DNA of 64,000 bases from CAVQCA01 sp963710815. Its GTDB lineage: Bacteria; Pseudomonadota; Gammaproteobacteria; UBA9214. How positions within the stretch are numbered: the first letter of the stretch is position 1; each line of letters opens with the position of its first letter. The position numbers and the translations under genes are program-made. Below are positions 20,868-30,030 of the stretch, piece by piece. Under the pieces are notes generated by a model that was not told the origin of the DNA, did not search any database, and saw nothing but the letters and a program-made list of their open reading frames with translations. The DNA lies in NCBI GenBank assembly GCA_963710815.1, contig CAVQCA010000084.1:1-64000 (forward strand), read 5' to 3'.

Positions 20868-21512
20868 TCACACGGCATCCTCCATGCCGAACAGTGCGGC
20901 ATAGGCCTGCGCGGCGGCCTGGGTATCGTGCTGGCCGAACACGCCCTCGATGACGGCGAGCAGGTCGGCGCCGGCGTCGAGGAGGGCGGCGCCGTTTACG
21001 GGCGTGATACCGCCGATGGCGACGATGGGGAGATCGAGTTCCCTGCGGGCTTGAGACAGCAGCGCCGGCAGCGCCTGGACGGCGCCCGGTTTGCTGAGTG
21101 AGGGGAAAAACCGGCCGAAAGCCACGTAGCTGGCGCCCGCGGCGGCGGCGGTACGGGCGCGTTCCAGCTGGTTGTAGCAGGAGACGCCGATAATCGCCCG
21201 CGGCCCCAGACGCCGGCGGGCCTGGTCCGGCGGGATGTCCTCCCGGCCGAGGTGGACTCCGTCGGCGCCGCACGCCGCGGCCAGTTCGGCATCATCATTG
21301 ATGATCAGGGGGATAGCCCGTTCGCGGCACAGCATCGCCAGGGCGCGCGCTTCAGGGACGCGTTCCTCCCGTGGCAGGCGTTTCTCCCGGTACTGGATCA
21401 TCACGGCGCCGCCGTCGATGGCCTGTGCCACCCGGTCGATCACCTGTCCATGGGGAATGAGCCGGCTGTCCGTTATGGCGTACAGACCGCGCGGCGGCGC
21501 CACGGTGTCCAT
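20868..21512 (-). CDS. thiE: Thiamine-phosphate synthase
   Basis: 214 residues. Joins HMP-PP and thiazole phosphate into thiamine phosphate. TIM-barrel motifs: IQYREKRLPREER (pyrophosphate site), LIINDDAELAAACGADGVHLG, GVSCYNQLE, YVAFGRFFPS and IGGITPVN. The ATG abuts the thiD stop with no gap, so both are translated from one message. The stop is only 10 bases from the repeat at 20668-20857. Confidence 0.95.
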   Translation of the reverse strand: MDTVAPPRGLYAITDSRLIPHGQVIDRVAQAIDGGAVMIQYREKRLPREERVPEARALAMLCRERAIPLIINDDAELAAACGADGVHLGREDIPPDQARRRLGPRAIIGVSCYNQLERARTAAAAGASYVAFGRFFPSLSKPGAVQALPALLSQARRELDLPIVAIGGITPVNGAALLDAGADLLAVIEGVFGQHDTQAAAQAYAALFGMEDAV

Positions 21513-22319
21513 TCAGTCCTCGTCGCCAACGGACCAGAAGAAACGCTGGGGAAGATGCTGGCCCAGCCCGGGTCGATAACCGTGGCGCAGGCTGTTCCAG
21601 GTGTAATCCTGTGCCTCGTGTATGGCGGAGAACGGTTCCAGGCCCTGCGCCAGCAGACCGGCGATGCTTGCCGAGAGGGTGCAGCCGGAACCGTGGTAAC
21701 TGTGGGGCAGGCGTTCCCAGGTGAAGGTCTCGATGAGCCGCTGGTTGCTGTAGAGGCGGTTGATGACATGGGGAGTGCGCTCGTGACTGCCGGTCACCAG
21801 CACGTGGTCGACGCCGTGGTCGAGCAAGGCGAGGGCGCGGGCGTCCAGGGTATCCGCCTCGCGCGCCAGGGCGCGCGCCTCCAGGCTGTTGGGGGTAAGG
21901 ATGGTGGTGACGGGGAGCAGCAAGGCCTGCAATGCCTCGATCAATTCCTCACCGCCCAGATCAGTGCCACGTCCTGAAGCCAGCACCGGATCGAAAACAA
22001 CCGGTATCTCCGGGTAGTCCATGAGGATGCTATGGACGGCCTCGGCATTCTCGATGCTGCCCAGCATGCCGATCTTGAAGACGGCAACCGGCATGTCTTC
22101 CAGTATGGCGCGCGCCTGGGCGATGACCAGGGTGGCGTCCACGGTCGTGAACCCGGACACGTCCTGGGTGTCCTGGACCGTCAGGGCGGTAAGCACGGTG
22201 GCCGCATGAGAGCCCTGGCTGGCAATGGCTTCGATGTCCGCCTGTATGCCGGCGCCGCCACTGGGATCATGGCCGGCGAATACCAGTACGATGGGGATTT
22301 TGCCGGTGTCGGGGCTCAT
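21513..22319 (-). CDS. thiD: Hydroxymethylpyrimidine/phosphomethylpyrimidine kinase
   Basis: 268 residues, ribokinase fold. Makes HMP-PP. GHDPSGGAGIQADIEA at the N-terminus and GSGCTLSASIAGLLAQG near the C-terminus (anion hole and catalytic region) are diagnostic. With thiE and the thiC at the window start, most of the pyrimidine branch is represented. No TPP riboswitch could be found by eye upstream (22320-22653). Confidence 0.95.
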   Translation of the reverse strand: MSPDTGKIPIVLVFAGHDPSGGAGIQADIEAIASQGSHAATVLTALTVQDTQDVSGFTTVDATLVIAQARAILEDMPVAVFKIGMLGSIENAEAVHSILMDYPEIPVVFDPVLASGRGTDLGGEELIEALQALLLPVTTILTPNSLEARALAREADTLDARALALLDHGVDHVLVTGSHERTPHVINRLYSNQRLIETFTWERLPHSYHGSGCTLSASIAGLLAQGLEPFSAIHEAQDYTWNSLRHGYRPGLGQHLPQRFFWSVGDED

Positions 22320-22653
22320 GGCGTTATTAAAAGTGAGAGGTGAGAAGATAAAAGTGAAAAGTTAAAAGTGAGCTGTCCGTGGGGCGTGGCGTCCGTTCGG
22401 AACCGGGTATGGGCGCTATTCTAGCACCACCGGAGTGATGTTTTTACGACGCCGATGAGGGTATACAATGCGCGGCAACCAGTAGGGCGCTGACTTCGGG
22501 GATATCCTTTTCATTAACGAATTTCTCTGCGCCCTTTCGGCAACTGCTCCATGCGTTGCTCTAACTCCTGCATCCGTGCAGTCGTGCGTCTCTGCGGTGA
22601 ATACGGCGTTTATGGGGGGGCACCAGGTATGAATTCTGACGAGGTTGTTTGTA
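22320..22653. other. Divergent gap thiD/rubredoxin with repeat fragments
   Basis: Holds a heptad array (about 22328-22372) next to thiD and, at about 22519-22616, a right half of the CTTTGCGG repeat family with an internal module (AACTGCTCCATGCGTTGC) shared with 23880-23925. Promoters for both genes must lie here but none is clear. Confidence 0.5.
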
Positions 22654-22827
22654 ATGGATGATTTCAAAAGCTATATGTGTGTCGTATGCGGATTCGTCTA
22701 CAGTGAGGCCGACGGTCTCCCGGAGGAAGGGTTCCCGGCCGGGACCCGGTGGGATGACATCCCGCCGAACTGGGTATGTCCGGAATGCGGTGCGGCCAAG
22801 GAAGACTTCGAGATGGTCGAAATCTGA
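22654..22827 (+). CDS. Rubredoxin
   Basis: 57 residues, one-iron electron carrier. Cys9-x2-Cys12 and Cys42-x2-Cys45 bind the FeS4 centre; YSEADGLPEEGFPAGT and the conserved Trp pair match the family. ATG 22654 has GAGG nine bases upstream; TTG at 22645 would add three residues. It is divergent from thiD, an arrangement seen in other gammaproteobacteria. A 20-bp-ended repeat begins 5 bases after the stop. Confidence 0.95.
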   Translation: MDDFKSYMCVVCGFVYSEADGLPEEGFPAGTRWDDIPPNWVCPECGAAKEDFEMVEI

Positions 22828-22832
22828 ATTCC

Positions 22833-22996
22833 AGGAGTCTGTCGGACTTGGGTGATCGTAGCGAGCATGGTGGGAGAGCGAGCACAGAGATTCACGATTT
22901 CGAGGCGCATAGTGGTTCTATGCAACGAGGAATCGGGGAACTATGAGCCGATCTCCCTCCAGCGCAGTAGATCAATCCCAAGTCCGACAGACTCCT
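22833..22996. mobile_element. 164-bp element with perfect 20-bp inverted ends
   Basis: AGGAGTCTGTCGGACTTGGG at 22833-22852 is exactly repeated in inverse at 22977-22996. The interior has no open frame of interest. No target duplication is seen. Probably a non-autonomous transposable element or a strong bidirectional terminator for rubredoxin. The remaining 23000-23225 holds a weaker inverted pair (CCTCGAAAAAT / ATTTTTCGAGG) and no gene. Confidence 0.75.
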
Positions 22997-23225
22997 AGCG
23001 GAGCGTGGTTTTTTTACTAGACTCAGTATTACCCGTATCCCGGTGATGGGCACGACACGACTGGTCGACCGGGAGGTGCCTCGAAAAATTCGCGGGCGCA
23101 GTATGTCCGGGCCGGTGATCCTCCGCATCCTGACACTGCCGGGTCTGACCGCCTGGCGCTGACACCGGTTCCAGCGATTTTTCGAGGTGATATGAACTTA
23201 CTTTAAGATCGCGTGAGCATGCCTG

Positions 23226-23747
23226 ATGCTGACCATTTCTGAAAAACTGATTGAAATGGCGGGCGCCGCGGAGGCTTACTGTGCATTGATCGAAAACCAC
23301 CAGTACACCAATGGGCGCTGGCTTGCCGATTTATACAGGGTCCTGCCCCGATTGCATTCGGCAGTGATGGCGTTAAATGCCGAAGCTCACGACGCGACCC
23401 TGGGTCCCGGGGTGAACCTGGATGAACGTTTCGAGGTCTACACCCGTCTAAAGCAGGCGCTGGGTGAGCGCGACCGCTACTGGCTCGAATTTGACGAGTC
23501 CCCTGACAAGGTACACATGTCCGGCAGCCTGGCGGATGACCTGGCGGATATCTATTTCGATCTGCAATACGGGCTTGACCTGCTGGATGAGGCCTGGCCA
23601 CAACGCGCCAGCCAGGTCTGGCAATCAACCTACCGCCGGCACTGGGGACAGCACCTGGTGGACGCCGAACGCCACCTCTATGCACTCAAGGTGCGTAATC
23701 TTCTGACGCCCGCTGATGCTCCTGAAAGCAGGGAGACGCATGTTTAG
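23226..23747 (+). CDS. DUF5063-family protein
   Basis: 173 residues, soluble, helical. The segment RYWLEFDESPDKVHMSGSLADDLADIYFDLQYGLDLLD matches my recollection of the DUF5063 signature. No catalytic motif known. Monocistronic, followed by 600 bp of repeats. Confidence 0.65.
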   Translation: MLTISEKLIEMAGAAEAYCALIENHQYTNGRWLADLYRVLPRLHSAVMALNAEAHDATLGPGVNLDERFEVYTRLKQALGERDRYWLEFDESPDKVHMSGSLADDLADIYFDLQYGLDLLDEAWPQRASQVWQSTYRRHWGQHLVDAERHLYALKVRNLLTPADAPESRETHV

Positions 23748-23767
23748 AAAATCAATGGCCACGGGTT

Positions 23768-24060
23768 GAATGGCACTTACTTAGTAGCCGTCCATAAACA
23801 CGGCTTTCACCGCAAAGACGCGAAGGACGCAAAGAAATTCTTTAATGAAAACACACAACGACTTTGCGTTCTTTCGGTAACTGCTCCATGCGTTGCCCTG
23901 GCTCCTGCATCCCTGGAGTCGTGTGCCTTTGCGGTGAATTTAATTCTTTATGGATGGACGCTCCTTAAGTCCAAATCGTGCCAAATGGCCATGGAATCCA
24001 CGGAAGACACAGAATTTATCTGTGAATATTCCGTGTTTTTCCGTGTGCTTCCGTGGACCA
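23768..24060. repeat. Mosaic of three repeat families
   Basis: From left: an IS4-type end GAATGGCACTTACTTAG (23768); a full CTTTGCGG palindrome (23806-23938, outer arms TCCATAAACA and TTTATGGATGGAC) with the extra internal module; then a CCACGGAAN palindrome (23985-24060). The pieces look nested rather than independent, but boundaries cannot be fixed by eye. Confidence 0.6.
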
Positions 24061-24077
24061 ATAAAGGGGACAGACCC

Positions 24078-24274
24078 GAATGGCGCTTACTTAAGCCGTA
24101 ATGTAGAAATGTAGGGTGGGTAAGCGCTTTTTGCGTGACCCACCAAGCGTTGCGTAGCAACACTACGCACTCTTTTAATGCGTGCCTATCGGCACAGCTT
24201 GGTGGGTTACGGCACAAACGACGTGCCTAACCCACCCTACATCGATGGCATACCAGCCTAAGTAAGTGCCAATC
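24078..24274. mobile_element. IS4-end element with GTAGGGTGGGT core
   Basis: Left end GAATGGCGCTTACTTAAG, right end CTAAGTAAGTGCCAATC. The core begins and ends with GTAGGGTGGGT and its complement and includes a GCGTAGTG/CACTACGC hairpin. A second copy in opposite orientation is at 34884-35072. Left flank GGGGACAGACCC is shared by both copies. Confidence 0.7.
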
Positions 24275-24373
24275 GGTCCCGGACCTGAAAATGGACCCGG
24301 AATTAGCGTATATTCTCCCTCAATGTAATATGTGCGGTGCGCACATGGGCCAACTGGAGTGAAGTCACGTCCT

Positions 24374-24793
24374 ATGAAGAAATCTCTTGCTCAAAAAGGG
24401 TTTACCTTGATCGAGGTGATGGTGGTGGTGGTCATCCTCGGGATACTGGCGGCGATACTGGTACCGAAGGTGATGGATCGTCCGGAACAGGCGCGCCTGA
24501 CCAAGGCGCGCCAGGATATCCGCGCCCTGGAGGCCGCGTTGAATCTCTACAAGCTGGACAATTACGTCTACCCCACGACCGATCAGGGTCTCGAGGCCCT
24601 GGTCAAGAAACCGTCATCCCCCGAACCGCCGAACTGGAAGGAGGGCGGCTATGTGGACCGTCTGCCGATAGACCCCTGGAAACAGCCCTACCAATACCTC
24701 AGTCCGGGGGCGCATGGGTCGATCGATATCTATTCACTGGGACCGGACCAGCAGCCCAGTGAGGATGATATAGGCAACTGGGAACTGAAATAG
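24374..24793 (+). CDS. gspG: Type II secretion major pseudopilin
   Basis: 139 residues. Prepilin site G-FTLIE after a 9-residue leader (MKKSLAQKG), then a long hydrophobic helix. The C-terminal part (NYVYPTTDQGLEALV, GGYVDRLPIDPWKQPYQY, DIYSLGPD) is the GspG calcium-binding fold. ATG 24374 gives the normal short leader; a more upstream in-frame start exists at 24332 but adds 14 unsupported residues. First gene of the gspGHIJKLMN run. Confidence 0.95.
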   Translation: MKKSLAQKGFTLIEVMVVVVILGILAAILVPKVMDRPEQARLTKARQDIRALEAALNLYKLDNYVYPTTDQGLEALVKKPSSPEPPNWKEGGYVDRLPIDPWKQPYQYLSPGAHGSIDIYSLGPDQQPSEDDIGNWELK

Positions 24794-24825
24794 AGCGATC
24801 GGTACGACCGGGTACCGGCAAAGCC

Positions 24826-25500
24826 GTGAGATTTGCCATACGCAACTTCCCGGCGTGGGTTTGTCGTGGGCAGCGCATGAGATTGCTGCCATCCCCCTGT
24901 CTCGTGCGCCATGCCTGTCTTCCTGTGCCGGTATCAGTTCCTGGTTACCAACCAGGAAGGGGCGGACGGTCTTGCCGCGGGTTTACCCTGCTGGAACTCA
25001 TGGTGGTCCTGGTTCTCATCGGGATCATATCCACCTTTGCCGTGCTGTCCGTGGGCAGGCACGATCAGGCCGCGGCGATGGAACGGGAAACCCGCCGCCT
25101 GGCAACGCTCATCGACATGGCCAATAACGAGGCCGTGATCCGTGGTGAGGAGCTTGCCATTCATTTTACCTTGACGGGCTACAGCTTCATGGTCCTGCAG
25201 GCCGACGGCTGGCGGGAGCTGCAGGACGATGATCTGCTCAAGCCCTACACATTGCCAAAGGGAATCAGCGTGCGCATCGAGGTGGAAGGGGATCCGCCGG
25301 GTCTGGGCAAACAGGGCAAGGGGCCGGAGCAGCAGGATAAAATGTCCGAAGACAAGTTGACTCCGCAGGTCTACATCCTTTCCAGCGGCGAAATGACCCC
25401 GTTCTCGGCCACCTTCGAGGTGGACCAGAGCCCGGTACGCTACCACCTCACGGCCACGATGCTGGGCAAACTGGACTGGGAAGCGGAGAAGACGTTTTGA
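24826..25500 (+). CDS. gspH: Type II secretion minor pseudopilin
   Basis: Prepilin motif RG-FTLLELMVVLVLIGIIS followed by a GspH-like beta domain. From GTG 24826 the leader would be 52 residues, unusually long; ATG 24877 would give about 35, still long. No start closer to the motif is obvious, so either the leader is really extended or a non-standard start is used. An insert rich in K, G, Q and E (LGKQGKGPEQQDKMSEDK) lies in the C-terminal half. Confidence 0.88.
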   Translation: MRFAIRNFPAWVCRGQRMRLLPSPCLVRHACLPVPVSVPGYQPGRGGRSCRGFTLLELMVVLVLIGIISTFAVLSVGRHDQAAAMERETRRLATLIDMANNEAVIRGEELAIHFTLTGYSFMVLQADGWRELQDDDLLKPYTLPKGISVRIEVEGDPPGLGKQGKGPEQQDKMSEDKLTPQVYILSSGEMTPFSATFEVDQSPVRYHLTATMLGKLDWEAEKTF

Positions 25501-25874
25501 GGCAGCGTATCCGGGGGTTTACCCTGCTGGAAATCCTGGTCGCGCTGGCCGTGCTGGCCGTGGCTCTGGCCGCGGTGATCAAGGCAGTCGGCGGCTACAC
25601 CAGTAACCAGGCGTATCTGCGTGACCGGACACTGGCCACCTGGGTGGCGCGTAACGTGCTGGTCGAACAACAAGTCAAGGATGCCTGGCCAGACGTGGGT
25701 GAACTCAAGGGGGACGCCGAAATGGGTGGCCGGAAATGGCACTGGGTGGGGACGGTGTCCCAGACCGACGAGGAAGACCTGCGTCGGCTGGATGTCGCGG
25801 TACGCCCGATCGATGCGGAAGACAGCCAGCCGCTCGCGGTTTTGAGCGGGTTTCTCCGCCGGCCAGAACAATGA
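25497..25874 (+). CDS. gspI: Type II secretion minor pseudopilin
   Basis: 125 residues. Leader MRQRIRG, then FTLLEILVALAVLAVALAAV. The start is TTG overlapping the gspH stop (TTGA); no ATG or GTG is available in frame nearby, so coupling to gspH translation is likely. The remaining part has the short GspI beta fold (GGRKWHWVGTVSQT). Confidence 0.92.
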   Translation: MRQRIRGFTLLEILVALAVLAVALAAVIKAVGGYTSNQAYLRDRTLATWVARNVLVEQQVKDAWPDVGELKGDAEMGGRKWHWVGTVSQTDEEDLRRLDVAVRPIDAEDSQPLAVLSGFLRRPEQ

Positions 25875-26485
25875 CGCAAAACCGCCGGAAAGAACCCCGG
25901 GGGTTTACCCTGCTGGAACTGCTGGTGTCGCTGGCCATCTTCAGCCTGATCGCGGTGATGGCCTACGGGGGGCTGGAAACCGTGCTGACCACGCAGGCCC
26001 GGACCGGGGAAAATGCCGAGAGCCTGGCGGCCTTGCAGAAAACCTACCTGATCATGCAGCGGGACATCGAACAGATGGTGCCGCGCCCGATTCGGGACGA
26101 GTACGGTGATTCGCAGCCGGCGCTGATTGGAAGCACGCTGTTTCAGTTTACCCGGGGGGGCTGGGACAATCCCGCCAACCGCCAGCGCAGCACCCTGCAA
26201 CGGGTGGGTTACTCGCTGCAGGACCAGCAGTTGATGCGCTACGCCTGGATGGTGCTGGACCGCGCCCAGGACAGCGCCCCGGTGCAGCAGCCCCTGGTCA
26301 GTGATATCAAGAGCATGCAGGTCCGCTATCTCGATCAAGCCGGCAACTGGCAGGAGCAATGGCCCCCGCCCCAGACCGGCGGTACTCCGGGCGTGAACCC
26401 GACGGATTTTCCCAGGGCGATAGAAATCACGCTGGAACACGTGCGATTCGGCTCTCTGGTCTGGTTGTTTCAGTTGCCGGGATGA
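25871..26485 (+). CDS. gspJ: Type II secretion minor pseudopilin
   Basis: 204 residues. Leader MTQNRRKEPRG then FTLLELLVSLAIFSLIAVMAYGG. ATG overlaps the gspI stop (ATGA). Typical GspJ features: QRDIEQMVPRPIRDEYGD and LQRVGYSL. It forms the pseudopilus tip with GspI and GspK. Confidence 0.94.
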   Translation: MTQNRRKEPRGFTLLELLVSLAIFSLIAVMAYGGLETVLTTQARTGENAESLAALQKTYLIMQRDIEQMVPRPIRDEYGDSQPALIGSTLFQFTRGGWDNPANRQRSTLQRVGYSLQDQQLMRYAWMVLDRAQDSAPVQQPLVSDIKSMQVRYLDQAGNWQEQWPPPQTGGTPGVNPTDFPRAIEITLEHVRFGSLVWLFQLPG

Positions 26486-27486
26486 GCCGCATGCACCGTA
26501 GACAGGCACAGGGGTTGACCGGGTGGCGGCAGCGCGGCGTCGCCCTGATTACCGCCCTGCTGGTGGTGAGCCTGGTTACGGTGATCGCGGTGACCATGGC
26601 CACCCGCCAGCACATCGATGTACGGCTTACCGCGAACCTGCTGCACGGGGAGCAGGCCTACGCCTACGCCCTGGCCGCGGAGTCCTGGGCGCGGGTCATC
26701 CTGCGGCGTGATGAACGTCAAAGCGACTACGATTCGCTCAATGAGGACTGGGCGACGGCATTGCCCCCTCTCGCCGTGGAAGGCGGGCAGGTCAGCGGCA
26801 GGATTGAGGATCTGCAGGGGCGCTTCAACATCAATAACCTGATCGGTCAGAACGGCAAGGTGAGCGAGCCGGATCTGGCCTATTTCCAGCAGCTGCTGCA
26901 GATCCTGAACCTGGAACCCGCCCTGGCGAACGCCCTGCTCGACTGGCTCGATGCCGATATCAATGTCAGGTTTCCGGACGGTGCCGAAGATGAGAATTAC
27001 CTGCTCGGTCCGGTGCCCTACCGCACGGCCAACCGTCCCATGGTCAGCACCAGTGAGCTGCGACTGGTCAAGGGGTTCGATCAGAATGCCGTACAGCTGC
27101 TTGAACCCTACGTGACCGCGCTGCCGCAGTACACACACATCAATGTCAATACCGCGCCACCGGTCGTGTTGCTGGCGCTGAATAAGGATCTGACCCCAAG
27201 CGATGTCGATGCGCTGATTGCCGGCCGCGGGGACAAGGGATATCCGACGGTCCAGGCATTCATGGCGAATGAAGTCCTCGCCGGGCGCAAAGTGACCGCG
27301 CCGGTCGACGTCAAGAGTCAGTACTTCCTGGTGCGCACCGATGTCATCGTGGGTCAGGCGCAGGCGCACCTCGAGAGTGTACTGTTGCGCGATAAGGGCA
27401 AGACCCGGGCGCTCTATCGCGTCCGGACGCCCGTCCCGCTCCAGCAAAGCCCGGAGGGCCTCAAGGCGGATTCTACGAATGATTGA
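26482..27486 (+). CDS. gspK: Type II secretion tip pseudopilin
   Basis: 334 residues, the expected large size. Prepilin region RQRG-VALITALLVVSLVTVIA lacks Glu at +5, as GspK does. GRFNINNL, LLDWLDAD and INVNTAP are GspK signatures. ATG overlaps the gspJ stop. It caps the pseudopilus. Confidence 0.94.
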   Translation: MSRMHRRQAQGLTGWRQRGVALITALLVVSLVTVIAVTMATRQHIDVRLTANLLHGEQAYAYALAAESWARVILRRDERQSDYDSLNEDWATALPPLAVEGGQVSGRIEDLQGRFNINNLIGQNGKVSEPDLAYFQQLLQILNLEPALANALLDWLDADINVRFPDGAEDENYLLGPVPYRTANRPMVSTSELRLVKGFDQNAVQLLEPYVTALPQYTHINVNTAPPVVLLALNKDLTPSDVDALIAGRGDKGYPTVQAFMANEVLAGRKVTAPVDVKSQYFLVRTDVIVGQAQAHLESVLLRDKGKTRALYRVRTPVPLQQSPEGLKADSTND

Positions 27487-27540
27487 TCCGAAAGCGTTTT
27501 TTGGTAGGATGGGTGGGCTTGTAACGAGGGGGCGCCGCTG

Positions 27541-28758
27541 ATGCGTAATACGCTGCTGATAAGGATTGGCCAGGACGGGGACGAGGGCTGTGAATGGCTG
27601 TCGCTGGACGCCACCGGCCAACCGGTCGGGCAGGTGCGCAGCGGCGATCTGGCCGGCGCCGCCGCTGAAGCCGACGGCCTGCGCGTGGTGGTGCTCGCCC
27701 CTGGCATCGATTGCCTGCTGACGCAGGTGGTCATCCCGGGGCGTAACCGGCAGAAACTGCTGCGCGCCGTCCCCTATGCCCTGGAAGACCAGCTCATCGA
27801 GGATGTCGAGAACCTGCACTTTGCGCTCGGTCCCGCGCTGCCGGGAGGTGGCTACCCGGTTGCCGTCATTGCGACACGACGCATGGACGCCATCCAGGGT
27901 GCCTGCCGGAATGCCGGCCTGGATGTGAGTCTGCTCGTGCCGGAGCTTCTGGCGGTGCCGTGCGACGGGGAGGCGGTCTGCGGGGTGATCGACGGAGACG
28001 TAGCGCTGGTGCGAACCGGCGCGTTTACCGGCTTCGCCGTGGAGGCGGAGAATCTCGGCCTGATGCTGGACAGACTGCCCCCGCCCCAGGACACGCCGGA
28101 ACGCTCCGTTTCCATACGGATGCCGGTAGGGCGCGCCCTGCCGGACCTCGGCGGGTGTGCGGACGAGGCGGTCATCACGCGTTACGAGGGTTCCGCGCTC
28201 ATGCTGCTCGCGCAGGGATTGGGCGATTCCCCGCTGGATCTGCTGCAGGGCACGTACAGCCGCAACCAGGAGTGGGGCAGGATCTGGCGGCCGTTGCGTG
28301 CAACCGCCGCGCTTCTGCTGGCGGGCATTCTGCTCGGCAACATCGTCAAGGGCGTTGACTATTTTCGTCTGAGCAGCGAACGGGATGACCTGAATTCCAG
28401 CATGCAGGCCGTCTTCCTGGAATCCTTCCCCGGAACCAAACGGGTTGTCGACCCGCGGGTACAGATGCAGCAGCAGCTCGAGAAGCTGCAGCGTCGGGCA
28501 GGAAAGAGCACACGCTTCCTGTCGCTGCTGGCACGTTCCGCCGATGTGCTGCGCACGGCAAAGGACATCGAGATTGCCGGTGCCAGTTATCGCGCCGGCC
28601 GGCTGGATGTGGACCTGACGGCCCTCAATCTGCAGGTGGTCGACAAGTTGAAGCAGTCATTGACCGCACACGGCCTCACGGTTGAGATCCAGTCCGCCGC
28701 CGCAGACGCCGGACAGCGTGTGAAGAGCCGGCTGCGGATCCAGGGGAGTGAAGCATGA
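27541..28758 (+). CDS. gspL: Type II secretion inner-membrane protein
   Basis: 405 residues: a cytoplasmic actin-like domain (about 1-250, including VVIPGRNRQKLLRAVPYALEDQL split by normal GspL spacing), one membrane helix near 258-275 and a periplasmic ferredoxin-like domain. It links the GspE ATPase to the pseudopilus. A 54-base gap separates it from gspK. Confidence 0.92.
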   Translation: MRNTLLIRIGQDGDEGCEWLSLDATGQPVGQVRSGDLAGAAAEADGLRVVVLAPGIDCLLTQVVIPGRNRQKLLRAVPYALEDQLIEDVENLHFALGPALPGGGYPVAVIATRRMDAIQGACRNAGLDVSLLVPELLAVPCDGEAVCGVIDGDVALVRTGAFTGFAVEAENLGLMLDRLPPPQDTPERSVSIRMPVGRALPDLGGCADEAVITRYEGSALMLLAQGLGDSPLDLLQGTYSRNQEWGRIWRPLRATAALLLAGILLGNIVKGVDYFRLSSERDDLNSSMQAVFLESFPGTKRVVDPRVQMQQQLEKLQRRAGKSTRFLSLLARSADVLRTAKDIEIAGASYRAGRLDVDLTALNLQVVDKLKQSLTAHGLTVEIQSAAADAGQRVKSRLRIQGSEA

Positions 28759-29243
28759 AGGCATGGCTGGCCAGTCTTGATCCGCGCGAACGACTCATGG
28801 TCTACGCCGCCGCCGGCGTGCTCGCCGTGCTGCTTTTCTATGTCGTGCTGCTGCATCCGTTTTATTCCAGCTACGACAAGCTGCGGGACGGCGTGGAACA
28901 GCGGCGCGCCACCCTGCAGTGGATGCAGGAAACCGCGGTCAAGGTCAGGCAGCTGAAAGGGGCCAATCCCGCCGCGCAGGGTATGGCGGGGCGGTCCCTG
29001 CTGTCGGTTACCGATGGATCGGCCCGCACGGCCGGTCTGGGGGATGCACTGAAACGGGTGGAGCCGGATGGCAGCACCGGGGTGCGCGTCTGGCTGGAAG
29101 GCGCCCCGTTCGATTCCGTTATCGGCTGGCTGAGGGTGATGTCGTCAAGCTACGGCGTCGATGTCGACAGCGCCAGCATAGAGCGAACCGCGACGGCCGG
29201 GCGGGTCAATGCACGACTGAGTCTGCAGGCCCCACAGCCTTGA
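28755..29243 (+). CDS. gspM: Type II secretion inner-membrane protein
   Basis: 162 residues. Cytoplasmic stub with DPRERLMVYAAAG, one membrane helix (about 15-37) and a small periplasmic domain. ATG overlaps the gspL stop. Partner of GspL. Confidence 0.92.
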   Translation: MKAWLASLDPRERLMVYAAAGVLAVLLFYVVLLHPFYSSYDKLRDGVEQRRATLQWMQETAVKVRQLKGANPAAQGMAGRSLLSVTDGSARTAGLGDALKRVEPDGSTGVRVWLEGAPFDSVIGWLRVMSSSYGVDVDSASIERTATAGRVNARLSLQAPQP

Positions 29244-29986
29244 AGGTTCACTGGCGTCTTGCGCTGGTCGGGGCCGCCGCCTACCTGCTGTTCGTGCTGA
29301 TCACCCTGCCGGCAGACCGTACGGCTGAATGGCTGAAGCACCATATCAATGGTCTGGATCTGCAGTCCGTGAGCGGGACCCTGCTCTCCGGCGCGGCGCG
29401 ACGGGTCTCGATTCAGGGGCTTGCCATGGGTCCCGTTACCTGGTCCCTGCGGCCGTTGCCGCTGCTGCTCGCGCGAGTGGAATACCGGGTTACCCTGAAG
29501 GATCCTGTGTTCAGTGGCAAGGGCGTCATGGGGATGGGGCTCGGCGGACACCTTTATCTGCATGACCTGCGGGCGGAGCTGCAGCCCGATTCGTTGATCA
29601 CCCGGTTTTCATCCCTCCCGGTGCAGACGTCCGGGGTCGTGACGCTGCGGATCGACACCGCGGATCTCGCCAATGGCTTTCCCCGGGAAGTGTCGGGCCA
29701 CATGGATTGGGCCGACGCGCAAATCATCGAGCCGGTGGCGTTGCCGCTGGGCCATGTCGAGGCGACATTGCAGAGCGACGGAGATACCCTGATCAGCCAT
29801 ATCAGCGGCTCCGGTGAAACCGCGCTGGCGGGTGAGCTTTCCCTGAGTCCGGAAGGTGTCTACAAGCTGAACCTGCTGGTGACCCCGGGGCCGTCGGTCT
29901 CACCGGATATCGTCGACGGACTGAAGGCCTTCGGACAGACCCGTCCGGGGGGCGCCTACCTGATCAGCGACACCGGCCGGCTGTGA
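29240..29986 (+). CDS. gspN: Type II secretion protein N
   Basis: 248 residues, one N-terminal membrane helix (about 6-24) then a beta-rich periplasmic domain (SGTLLSGAARRVSI, PLPLLLARVEYRV). Start TTG at 29240 overlaps the gspM stop (TTGA). GspN is an optional subunit. It ends the operon; gspC, gspD, gspE and gspF are not in the window. Confidence 0.9.
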   Translation: MKVHWRLALVGAAAYLLFVLITLPADRTAEWLKHHINGLDLQSVSGTLLSGAARRVSIQGLAMGPVTWSLRPLPLLLARVEYRVTLKDPVFSGKGVMGMGLGGHLYLHDLRAELQPDSLITRFSSLPVQTSGVVTLRIDTADLANGFPREVSGHMDWADAQIIEPVALPLGHVEATLQSDGDTLISHISGSGETALAGELSLSPEGVYKLNLLVTPGPSVSPDIVDGLKAFGQTRPGGAYLISDTGRL

Positions 29987-30030
29987 TGCCCGCGGCAGCG
30001 GTGGGGCATGGACGACCCGAAAACAAAGGG

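Noticed and set aside
22320..22653. TPP riboswitch before thiD
   Set aside because: No THI-box motifs found on the minus strand; the region is repeat debris.
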